Below are positions 8,338 through 14,446 of a DNA stretch of 17,883 bases, piece after piece. Every line of letters begins with the position of its first letter. Within the stretch, counting starts at the first letter, position 1. Source of the DNA: JBDSYA01 sp039925865 (GTDB lineage Bacteria; Bacteroidota; Ignavibacteria; Tepidaquicellales; Tepidaquicellaceae). The notes beneath the pieces are model-generated. The model made no database searches. It saw nothing but the letters and a program-made list of their open reading frames with translations, and was not told the DNA's origin. A program made the position numbers and the translations under genes. The stretch spans positions 1 to 17,883 of the forward strand of contig JBDSYA010000321.1 of NCBI GenBank assembly GCA_039925865.1, read 5' to 3'.

Positions 8338-10758
8338 TTAAAATCCTCCTCTTATAGAAAGTACAGAGTTTAAACCCGGAGCATTTATTCCGGATGCAAA
8401 ATTCCTGTAATTCCTGTCAAGAAGATTATTTATTTCAAGCTGGAGCTGTAAAGTCGGAGCGAATTGATAAGCCGCACTTACATTAAGTGTAAACCAGTTT
8501 GGCATACCATCTGGTGTAGCATCCCCAAAATTATCTTCACCAAACAAATTATAATCCTTCTTCAGCTTCCATGCATTGTAAATAATGCTAAACTCTGTTC
8601 TGAATTTTGAAAGATTTACAACTACAGCTGATCTTCCGAAAAGAGGTGGAATATGATCCAGCGGAATGTCAATGCTGTCAGTATTAATTCTTCCATAAGT
8701 ATAATTGACCGAATTGACTAACGATAAATAATTTGTCAGGTCGGCATTCAGACTTAGACTTGTTCCCCAGATGTGACCTGACTGAGCGTTTTGATTTGCA
8801 GTTACAATTGCGGGAAAACCATCGTAAATAATAGTGTCACTGCCGTTATATTTAAAAGGAGCAGTAACGATTGCGTTTTCGATCCATGTATAATATCCGA
8901 CTGCCTGGATCCAAACTTTGTTTGCAATGATCTTAGAAACTCCAAGCTCTGCATTATATGTATATTCAGGACCTAGCTCAGGATTTGGAACGATAACATT
9001 TCCTAAAGTTGTAGCTGTACCCTTGACAGTTTCAAATATTTTTGAAAGGTCGTCAATATCAGGAGCGCGGAAACCTCTTGCACCATTGACATAAATTTTC
9101 CAGTCATCCTTTGGCAGGAATGTTATTCCCAAATTACCACTAACAGAATTGTTTGTCTGGTCTATGCCGTCAGGATAAAGCTGTGCAAATTTAAAAAACG
9201 TAGTATCAATAAATTTAACAGTAAGTCCTACATAATTATACCTTGCTCCAAAAGTAGCTGATGTCATTGGGCTGAACTTCCATGTATCTGTAAAATAACC
9301 CGCAAAAGATTTCATGTTATCATCCCCGTCAGGATATCTTGTTGATTGAGAAGTGACAGCGCCTGTGTTAATATTAGTTCTGAAAGCAGTTGAGTTAACA
9401 TCATTATAAATACCTTCTAAACCAAAACTGAAATTGTGTTTTTTTACAATCTTATTGAAATCAACATTTCCTGAATAAACTTTTACCTTTTCAATTCTTG
9501 AAGTTTTATTGGGAGCGCCAAAATTCCTGTTATGCCTGCTCTCTTCAATGTCCTGATATGCCAGAAGAATCTTTGTGTCATCATAAAATCCGGTTGAGTT
9601 TTTAAGATTAAGTTTGTATGAACCCATTAATCTTTTTTCAGGTCCGTAATACCATTGAGCAGAAGTTAGCTTTCCGTTAGAACCGTAAGTATTTAATCGA
9701 TCGTAACGTGGTATGTCTCCCGTATTCGAAAGCTGGAAATTAAAAGTGTGATTTATCTTTGAATTTTGTCTGATCAATACTTTTCCTAAAGCATCATATT
9801 GATAATAGCCTGATGGATCCTGGAGATAAACATTTTCGTTGGACACCATGCTGTCGATCCCGTTTATTCTTTCAACACGATTTTTCCTGAGCCATGCCTG
9901 ATTTTTAACATCTTTAGATCCTTGTCTTAATGCCTGAAAGTCGGTATATGTATAACTCCCAATGAACCCGACATTTTTTGAAGCAATATTAAAGTTAATG
10001 CTACCTGTTTTTTCTTCATTTGCTGAAGAATATCTAAGAAATCCATCAGCCGAATAATTAGCTTTTTTTGTCAGGCTCAGTTTCGGATCTTTTGAATAAA
10101 AGCTGACAACACCTCCGAGTGCATCGCTACCATAGACCGTAGACCCCGGTCCATAAAGTATTTCGGTCCTGTCTAACATGTTTTGATCTATCCTTAAAAT
10201 ATTTTGTAAGTGTCCTGCTCTGAAAATAGCATTATTAATTCTTACACCATCCACCATTAGTAATATCCTGCTTGCTTCATAACCTCTTAATATTGGACTT
10301 CCGCCTCCCTGCTGGCTGAATTGAACTGCAGCACTTCCCGATTTCTCAAGTAGTTTTGCGGCAGTTTGTGTATTTAAAAAACTTATATCACGTGAATTTA
10401 AAACTTCGATCTGTCTTGGAAGATATTTTAGATTCTCGTCAAACTTATTTGCTGAAACTACTATTTCGTCAGTTTTGTAGCTCTTATCTGACAAATATAA
10501 AGTATTCACAAGCTGCAATCTTTCGTAACTTATGGTTTCCGAAATATAATCCGGAGATGTTATTGTAATTTTTTCAGCTCCTACAAACGAGGATATATCT
10601 ACCTGACCAAAATCGTTGGTCAATCTTGTTGAAGCGCTAGAAGAAAGCACCGCATTCTTTACGGGGCTCAATGTAGATTTATCGAGGATAGTTATCGTTT
10701 GAGCAAAACCACTTGCTGAAATTAATATAAAAAATATAAATAATATTATTTTATTCAT
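8338..10758 (-). CDS. TonB-dependent receptor, hemoglobin/heme-receptor-like, with N-terminal carboxypeptidase-regulatory-like domain
   Basis: An 806-residue TBDR. The signal peptide (1-20) ends GFAQ. Residues 21-92 form a carboxypeptidase-D-regulatory-like beta-sandwich, common in Bacteroidota receptors. A TonB box, DEIVVSANK (97-105), follows. The plug (about 106-225) carries GGGSPILRGYEASRILLMVD, GVRINNAIFRAGHLQN and ILYGPGSTVYGSDALGG, the signature seen in heme/hemoglobin-type receptors (HmuR/TIGR01785-like by recognition). The barrel ends with EINNLLDRNYRNFASG and a terminal Phe. It is a different subfamily from the two FecA-like receptors further along the strand. The small Cys-tailed gene is 114 bases upstream. 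Many Bacteroidota members of this plug type sit next to metal-handling genes, and here HMA and GDCCVxC genes lie just beyond. Heme or metal uptake is plausible but unproven. Confidence 0.92.
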   Translation of the reverse strand: MNKIILFIFFILISASGFAQTITILDKSTLSPVKNAVLSSSASTRLTNDFGQVDISSFVGAEKITITSPDYISETISYERLQLVNTLYLSDKSYKTDEIVVSANKFDENLKYLPRQIEVLNSRDISFLNTQTAAKLLEKSGSAAVQFSQQGGGSPILRGYEASRILLMVDGVRINNAIFRAGHLQNILRIDQNMLDRTEILYGPGSTVYGSDALGGVVSFYSKDPKLSLTKKANYSADGFLRYSSANEEKTGSINFNIASKNVGFIGSYTYTDFQALRQGSKDVKNQAWLRKNRVERINGIDSMVSNENVYLQDPSGYYQYDALGKVLIRQNSKINHTFNFQLSNTGDIPRYDRLNTYGSNGKLTSAQWYYGPEKRLMGSYKLNLKNSTGFYDDTKILLAYQDIEESRHNRNFGAPNKTSRIEKVKVYSGNVDFNKIVKKHNFSFGLEGIYNDVNSTAFRTNINTGAVTSQSTRYPDGDDNMKSFAGYFTDTWKFSPMTSATFGARYNYVGLTVKFIDTTFFKFAQLYPDGIDQTNNSVSGNLGITFLPKDDWKIYVNGARGFRAPDIDDLSKIFETVKGTATTLGNVIVPNPELGPEYTYNAELGVSKIIANKVWIQAVGYYTWIENAIVTAPFKYNGSDTIIYDGFPAIVTANQNAQSGHIWGTSLSLNADLTNYLSLVNSVNYTYGRINTDSIDIPLDHIPPLFGRSAVVVNLSKFRTEFSIIYNAWKLKKDYNLFGEDNFGDATPDGMPNWFTLNVSAAYQFAPTLQLQLEINNLLDRNYRNFASGINAPGLNSVLSIRGGF

Positions 10759-10872
10759 TATTATTGTTTAGTTGTTAAAATTTTTTGGTAATTAAGTTTT
10801 CTTTAACTTAAATTAAGTACAGGTAAACTTACTTAAAGAAGTATGAAATAGTAAATAAAGAGAAAGGGTGTT

Positions 10873-11262
10873 CTAGCAGCGCATTTTAGTAACTTCCAGC
10901 TCTGTGAGAAGTGATTGATTAACGTAAAATGAATTGAGATGCTTCTTGAAAAGTGATGCTAAATCAGAATAGTGGTTAATGTAGTATTTAACATGTGGTG
11001 AATGCTGAGCGGTAAAGGATTTTTTATCGAATGCTTTTTTTGGGGCAGATTTCGACTTAACTAAATTGTAGGACTTTGGAAATTCTTTTTTTAATTTATG
11101 ATTTGAATCTGCAACATGATTTATCCAAAGCTCATTGCAGGAAATACTGACCTCACTTGCAAAATTTATAGTTGAATTATGCTGAGCAGAAAAAACCGGG
11201 AAACAAAATAGCAGACCGACCAGTAAGTTAATACAGAAAGATGTTATAGCTTTGTTTTTCAT
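10873..11262 (-). CDS. Small secreted protein with C-terminal Cys, upstream of TBDR
   Basis: A 129-residue product counted from the ATG at 11262; a TTG three codons earlier keeps the frame open but ATG is preferred. A signal peptide spans about residues 1-26 (MKNKAITSF...FPVFSAQ). There is no lipobox, since Phe precedes the Cys in GLLFC. The mature part contains several His (HYSDLASLFKKH, AQHSPHVKYYINHY), one internal Cys, and a C-terminal Cys in ELEVTKMRC. The tail YVNQSLLTELEVTKMRC aligns gaplessly with that of the protein at 3927-4304. Both genes lie one position upstream of a TBDR on the same strand. I do not recognise a named family: it is not Cys-rich like the HYC_CC_PP proteins of Bacteroidota metal loci. 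Metal binding through His and Cys is a reasonable guess only. Confidence 0.65.
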   Translation of the reverse strand: MKNKAITSFCINLLVGLLFCFPVFSAQHNSTINFASEVSISCNELWINHVADSNHKLKKEFPKSYNLVKSKSAPKKAFDKKSFTAQHSPHVKYYINHYSDLASLFKKHLNSFYVNQSLLTELEVTKMRC

Positions 11263-11268
11263 TTGGTA

Positions 11269-11299
11269 CAAAACTAAAACACATAAAGTTTAAATTCAA
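11269..11299 (-). promoter_or_regulatory. Candidate Bacteroidota-type promoter for the Cys-tailed gene/TBDR unit
   Basis: On the minus strand TAGTTTTG (11276-11269) matches the Bacteroidota -7 consensus TAnnTTTG. A TTG (11299-11297) lies 20 bases upstream at the -33 position. The predicted transcription start would fall at or just before the ATG at 11262, implying a leaderless or nearly leaderless mRNA. The match is short and in AT-rich DNA, so it remains a candidate. Confidence 0.3.
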
Positions 11300-11383
11300 G
11301 CCACGAAATATTTAATGTGAAACGAGGATGCATTTCGCAACAGTTCGAAATTTTGAATTAAACAAATCCAATGTTACACGGAT

Positions 11384-11420
11384 AAAAAGCTTTTCATTTA
11401 AATTTTAAAGCAAAAAGCTT
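11384..11420. repeat. Paired AAAAAGCTT boxes in the divergent intergenic region
   Basis: AAAAAGCTT occurs at 11384-11392 and again at 11412-11420, 28 bases apart. The first copy is part of a perfect 10-bp palindrome, AAAAGCTTTT (11385-11394). They lie between the divergent start codons at 11262 and 11534, where a shared operator could sit. A further 6-bp dyad, ATTTCG/CGAAAT, is at 11332-11351. Nothing else is recognised in this intergenic stretch. Confidence 0.35.
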
Positions 11421-11533
11421 AAGTTATCTGAAACCTATTTACTTAGCTTTCCGTTGATTCAGTTACGCTAGGCAGAATTTTTAAATTCTTTCTTCAATAA
11501 ATATAGTTTTATAAAACAGTTTTTAAAAAATTT

Positions 11534-12001
11534 ATGAAAAAAATATTTTTGTTAGTTGTTTTTTTATTGACAATGACCGCATCAAAAAGTTTCACACAAG
11601 TATCACAGTTAACCATCGGCGTTGACGGCTTTACATGTTCACTCTGCGCCAAAGGGGTTGAAGAGCAGTTTAAGTCTCTTGAGTTTGTAAAAAATGTAAA
11701 AACAGATCTTAAGAAAACCGAATTCATTCTGACATTCCGAACAAATCCAAAAATAAATATTTCACAGATAAGAGATGCTGTGAATGACGGGGGGTTCAGT
11801 GTAAGAGATATTAAAGTCGTAGCAAAAGGTTCTATTAAGGGAGACGCAAGCAGCGGTTACACGCTTGTAACTTCAAACACAGGTGATATTTTGCTTAAAG
11901 ATGTGAAAGGAAATTTTAACTCAGGTGATAAGGTCTCTTTAAAAGGAAAAATAAATTCTGAAGTAACTTCAATCACCATAACATCGATCAAAAAGCTATA
12001 A
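11534..12001 (+). CDS. Secreted heavy-metal-associated (HMA) domain protein
   Basis: A 155-residue protein with a signal peptide (about 1-21, MKKIFLLVVF...SFTQ). An HMA ferredoxin-like domain follows (about 25-93), with the metal-binding loop GFTCSLCAKGVE giving C35 and C38 as the CxxC pair. The rest of that domain keeps the usual pattern: V-KNV-TDL-K, then ISQIRDAVNDGGFSV. Residues about 95-155 form a second beta-rich segment (KGSIKGD, LLKDVKGNF, GDKVSLKGKI) that resembles a small OB-type fold. HMA domains bind Cu(I), Hg(II) or Zn(II) and pass them to partner proteins. Here the location would be periplasmic. It is divergent from the Cys-tailed/TBDR unit and converges with the GDCCVxC gene, leaving only 4 bases between stop codons. 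No Shine-Dalgarno is visible. The cognate metal is not determinable. Confidence 0.85.
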   Translation: MKKIFLLVVFLLTMTASKSFTQVSQLTIGVDGFTCSLCAKGVEEQFKSLEFVKNVKTDLKKTEFILTFRTNPKINISQIRDAVNDGGFSVRDIKVVAKGSIKGDASSGYTLVTSNTGDILLKDVKGNFNSGDKVSLKGKINSEVTSITITSIKKL

Positions 12002-12005
12002 CTTT

Positions 12006-12218
12006 TCAGCAGCATTTTCCTGACTTCTGAACCGGCGGACAGGGAATATCCCCGTAAGAACAAAATACGCAGCAATCATCCTTCTCCGGCCTTAAGATCG
12101 ACCCGCATCCTGTACATTCATAAAAAATCAGGCAAGAATTTTCACTCATCACTTCTTTTTTTCTTGCACCGCATAAGGGGCAGGATATGACTGAAAACAA
12201 ATCGACTTCTTTTATCAC
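12006..12218 (-). CDS. GDCCVxC-family small Cys-rich protein
   Basis: A 70-residue protein with eleven Cys. The pattern is CPLC (13-16), C29, CTGC (35-38), DDCCVFC (47-53), SYGDIPCPP (C60) and a terminal CC. This matches the GDCCVxC domain (seleno)protein family, with Asp replacing the usual first Gly. Family members are often encoded beside mercury or other heavy-metal transport genes; their biochemical role is unclear, but two CxxC pairs suggest metal or redox chemistry. Some relatives use selenocysteine, while here all the family positions are Cys codons. There is no signal peptide, so it is expected in the cytoplasm. The gene converges with the HMA gene, with 4 bases between their stops. 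Confidence 0.88.
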   Translation of the reverse strand: MIKEVDLFSVISCPLCGARKKEVMSENSCLIFYECTGCGSILRPEKDDCCVFCSYGDIPCPPVQKSGKCC

Positions 12219-12257
12219 TTAATATTTTTTAATTTATTTTGATTAGGTCCAAAATAA

Positions 12258-12270
12258 AAATATTAATCTG
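12258..12270. repeat. Direct repeat AAATATTAATCTG, left copy
   Basis: A 13-base exact copy of the sequence at 12999-13011, on the other side of the RAYT gene. The pair may mark the ends of an inserted or duplicated segment, but the sequence is AT-rich and chance is not excluded. Confidence 0.4.
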
Positions 12271-12307
12271 AAATATAAAGCTTTAAAAGAACCTTGTCCA
12301 TTGTATC

Positions 12308-12325
12308 GGTCGCATATATGCGACC
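12308..12325. repeat. REP-like palindrome, left of RAYT
   Basis: A perfect 18-bp palindrome, GGTCGCATATATGCGACC, lies 93 bases upstream of the RAYT start. Its core CGCATATATGCG recurs on the other side of the gene. It is followed by CCGTAAATAATT, which resembles CTGTAAATAAATT downstream of the gene. Confidence 0.65.
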
Positions 12326-12332
12326 CGTAAAT

Positions 12333-12380
12333 AATTGCTGATACATAATTGATGATACATAATTGCCGATACCTAATTGC
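12333..12380. repeat. 14-bp tandem repeat, about 3.4 copies
   Basis: Units are AATTGCTGATACAT (12333), AATTGATGATACAT (12347) and AATTGCCGATACCT (12361), followed by a partial AATTGC (12375-12380). They lie between the left palindrome and the RAYT start. This is a minisatellite-like array of unknown role. Confidence 0.75.
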
Positions 12381-12418
12381 AATATTTGAGCGTACATCAC
12401 AATTAAATACCTGTTAAG

Positions 12419-13000
12419 ATGATCAGAAAAAGGAAAAGATTAAGATTAATTAATTATGATTACTCCCAACAGGGAATATATTTCATAACAATATGTGTAA
12501 AAAACATGATTCATTATTTTGGAAATGTAACAAAAAATGAAATGCATTTAAATCAATTTGGGAAGATCGCATTTAATAACTGGCTGGAAATTCCTAAACA
12601 TTTTGGAAATATCATTTTAGATGATTTTATAGTAATGCCCAATCATTTTCATGGGATAGTGGGCATTACAAATGATGATTCATTTTTTGTAGCGCGCATA
12701 TATATGCGTTCCCTTCATAACAATAAAAACACAGATTCCCACCAAACAGACAAAACAAAAATGCTGCTATCGAAAGTAATTCAGCAGTATAAGGCTTCTG
12801 TTACAAGAGATATAAATAAAATACCGGATAATAATTTTCAATGGCTTAAGTCCTTTCATGACAGGATTATCAGAAATGAAAGAGAACTTATTAACGTTCG
12901 CAGATATATATTTTACAATGCTTTAACCTGGAAAGAGAATATAGAAAATAAAAGAATTGATAATCTCAATAATGAATATTATAAGAGATTATTTAGATAA
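12419..13000 (+). CDS. RAYT: REP-associated HUH tyrosine transposase (Y1_Tnp, IS200-like)
   Basis: A 193-residue single-domain Y1 transposase. Diagnostic features are YFITICVKN (21-29), the HUH metal-binding motif in VMPNHFHGIV (H76 and H78), a candidate nucleophile Tyr in VIQQYKASVTR (Y124), and the RAYT C-terminal signature FHDRIIRNERELINVRRYI followed by NALTW. RAYTs are domesticated relatives of IS200/IS605 transposases that act on REP palindromes. Palindromes of matching core flank this gene at 12308-12325 and 13017-13032. A third, 14-bp version lies inside the coding sequence at 12695-12708, encoding about ARIYMR between the HUH and Tyr motifs; the frame stays open. The full motif set suggests an active enzyme. 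Confidence 0.92.
   Translation: MIRKRKRLRLINYDYSQQGIYFITICVKNMIHYFGNVTKNEMHLNQFGKIAFNNWLEIPKHFGNIILDDFIVMPNHFHGIVGITNDDSFFVARIYMRSLHNNKNTDSHQTDKTKMLLSKVIQQYKASVTRDINKIPDNNFQWLKSFHDRIIRNERELINVRRYIFYNALTWKENIENKRIDNLNNEYYKRLFR
12695..12708. repeat. REP-like palindrome inside the RAYT coding sequence
   Basis: A perfect 14-bp palindrome, CGCATATATATGCG, has the same arms as the flanking elements with one extra AT pair at the centre. It falls in the variable segment between the HUH and catalytic Tyr motifs and keeps the reading frame. Confidence 0.6.
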
Positions 13001-13011
13001 ATATTAATCTG
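12999..13011. repeat. Direct repeat AAATATTAATCTG, right copy
   Basis: An exact copy of 12258-12270. It starts within the RAYT stop codon, immediately before the right palindrome. Confidence 0.4.
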
Positions 13012-13016
13012 CAGAA

Positions 13017-13092
13017 ATCGCATATATGCGATCTCTACTCTATTTGCGATCTCGTCCCTGTAAATAAATTTGAACGCATATATTTCGAGATC
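13017..13092. repeat. REP-like palindromic cluster, right of RAYT
   Basis: It begins with a perfect 16-bp palindrome, ATCGCATATATGCGAT (13017-13032). TGCGATCTC is then repeated at 13027-13035 and 13045-13053. A second dyad, GATCTCG (13048-13054) with CGAGATC (13086-13092), reaches to 16 bases before the TTG of the GNAT gene. A degenerate half-site ACGCATATATTTCG lies at about 13074-13087. Such paired dyads are typical of REP/BIME units acted on by RAYTs. Confidence 0.6.
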
Positions 13093-13098
13093 TGTATC

Positions 13099-13103
13099 GG
13101 AGA
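13099..13103 (+). promoter_or_regulatory. Shine-Dalgarno GGAGA supporting a TTG start
   Basis: GGAGA precedes the TTG at 13108 by four A bases and is the main support for that start. Other genes in the window mostly lack a recognisable Shine-Dalgarno, so this one stands out. Confidence 0.5.
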
Positions 13104-13107
13104 AAAA

Positions 13108-13548
13108 TTGAAATTTCATATAAAAAAAATTGCAGCTCAAGATACACTTGATCTCCGACAACTTACATTAAGACCTCACCAAAAATCAGATCAGCTCATA
13201 TATCCCGGAGATTATGACCCTGAAACAATTCACTTCGGGCTTTTTTGTGATGATATATTATCCGGCATAGCTTCAATTTATAATGAGCCTTTGATAGGAG
13301 TGGAAATGGAAAATTCATGGAGACTGAGAGGAATGGCTGTTACTGAAAATATACGAGGCAATGGTTATGGAAACGAGTTAATGAAGAATTGTATCGGCCA
13401 TATAAGATCAAAAAATGCAAAGCTGCTTTGGTGTAATGCACGCCTGACTGCCGAAGGTTTTTATGAAAGATTCGGAATGAAACGAAAAGGTGAAGTATTT
13501 ACTCCGCAAGACCTTGAGGAGCACATTGTAATGGTTGTGAAATTTTGA
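13108..13548 (+). CDS. GNAT-family N-acetyltransferase, TTG start
   Basis: A 146-residue single GNAT domain. Motif A reads RLRGMAVTENIRGNGYGNEL, with the acetyl-CoA pyrophosphate loop R-G-N-G-Y-G at residues 83-88. Motif B is seen as LWCNARLTAEGFYERFGM (from about residue 107), giving the usual Asn-Ala-Arg-x-x-Ala-x-x-F/Y-Y pattern. The only plausible start is TTG at 13108, because the first in-frame ATG falls at residue 76, inside motif A. A GGAGA at 13099-13103 sits 4 bases upstream, a short but usable Shine-Dalgarno spacing. The substrate is unknown; small GNATs acetylate amines on metabolites, antibiotics or proteins. The upstream region is the REP-like cluster, and the hydrolase gene follows after 29 bases. 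Confidence 0.85.
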   Translation: MKFHIKKIAAQDTLDLRQLTLRPHQKSDQLIYPGDYDPETIHFGLFCDDILSGIASIYNEPLIGVEMENSWRLRGMAVTENIRGNGYGNELMKNCIGHIRSKNAKLLWCNARLTAEGFYERFGMKRKGEVFTPQDLEEHIVMVVKF

Positions 13549-13577
13549 ATGGTGTGAAAATTTATAAATAAATTTAT

Positions 13578-14432
13578 ATGACAGCAGAAAACATTGTAAA
13601 AAAAGAATCTATTATAATAAAAAATAAGCATGGTGACAGTATCTGCATAGATCTTCGCTATATAAAATCTGACTCAATTAAACCCCTGGTTATTCTTTGC
13701 CATGGATTTAAAGGGTTTAAAGACTGGGGATGTTTTCCTTATTTAATGGATCGCATAGCGGCGGAAGGAAATTTTGCGGTCTCATTTAATTTTTCATATA
13801 ATGGTACCGGTGAAGACGAAGGCGATCAAAATCAGTTCTCAAGATTAGACCTCTTTGCAAAAAATACTTTTTCACGGGAGCTTGATGATCTGGGATGTGT
13901 AATTGATCACTTGATTGATCATAAAAATGATCATAAGTATGATACTGATAATGTGACACTAATAGGACATTCACGAGGCGGCGGAATTGCAATACTGAAG
14001 ACTGCTGAGGATGCAAGAATAAATAATCTTATTGTACTTTCATCTGTAAATAGCTTTAACAGGTACAGCGACGTCCTGAAATCAAAATGGAAAGAGGCCG
14101 GGTATTTTGAAGTCTTAAATTCCAGAACAAATCAAATGATGAAAATGGATTATACTTTAGTTGAGGATCTTGAAAAAAATAGTGATCGCCTGAATATTCA
14201 GAAAGCAATTGGAAAAATAAATGTTACTACTATGATTATACACGGCACTCAGGATGTTACCGTTGATTATTCTAACGGAGAAGATCTGTACTCACGCAGC
14301 AATAAAGAAAAAACGGAATTGTTCCTCATTGAAAATACAGGACATACTTTCGGTGCAGTCCATCCATTTACCGGCACAACTGTAGCACTTGAGAAAGTGA
14401 TCACTCTTATAATGAACTTTTTGAAGAAGTAA
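13578..14432 (+). CDS. Alpha/beta hydrolase (dienelactone hydrolase/esterase-like)
   Basis: A 284-residue cytoplasmic protein with no signal peptide. The oxyanion region is LVILCHGFKGFKDWG (37-51). The nucleophile elbow is GHSRGG, with Ser132. The acid is Asp226 in IHGTQDVTV and the catalytic His is His256 in ENTGHTFG. These are in the canonical order Ser-Asp-His for alpha/beta hydrolases. HGF.GFKDWG...YLM resembles the group annotated as alpha/beta superfamily hydrolases or S9-like peptidases without the propeller domain. The substrate is unknown; a carboxylester or peptide bond is expected. It follows the GNAT gene by 29 bases and precedes the antiporter gene by 14, suggesting one transcript. 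Confidence 0.88.
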   Translation: MTAENIVKKESIIIKNKHGDSICIDLRYIKSDSIKPLVILCHGFKGFKDWGCFPYLMDRIAAEGNFAVSFNFSYNGTGEDEGDQNQFSRLDLFAKNTFSRELDDLGCVIDHLIDHKNDHKYDTDNVTLIGHSRGGGIAILKTAEDARINNLIVLSSVNSFNRYSDVLKSKWKEAGYFEVLNSRTNQMMKMDYTLVEDLEKNSDRLNIQKAIGKINVTTMIIHGTQDVTVDYSNGEDLYSRSNKEKTELFLIENTGHTFGAVHPFTGTTVALEKVITLIMNFLKK

Positions 14433-14446
14433 ATTTAAAATTGTAA

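Noticed and set aside
11269..11271. TTG as start of the Cys-tailed protein
   Set aside because: It adds only three residues before a Lys-led ATG at 11262 that begins a standard signal peptide, and no Shine-Dalgarno supports it.
12006..12008. TGA of the GDCCVxC gene as a selenocysteine codon
   Set aside because: The family includes selenoproteins, but every family Cys position here is a Cys codon. Reading through the TGA adds only a few residues before another stop.
12308..13092. CRISPR array or complete insertion sequence around the palindromes
   Set aside because: The palindromes are not regularly spaced, have no spacer structure, no cas gene is near, and there are no paired terminal ends beyond REP-like elements around a RAYT.
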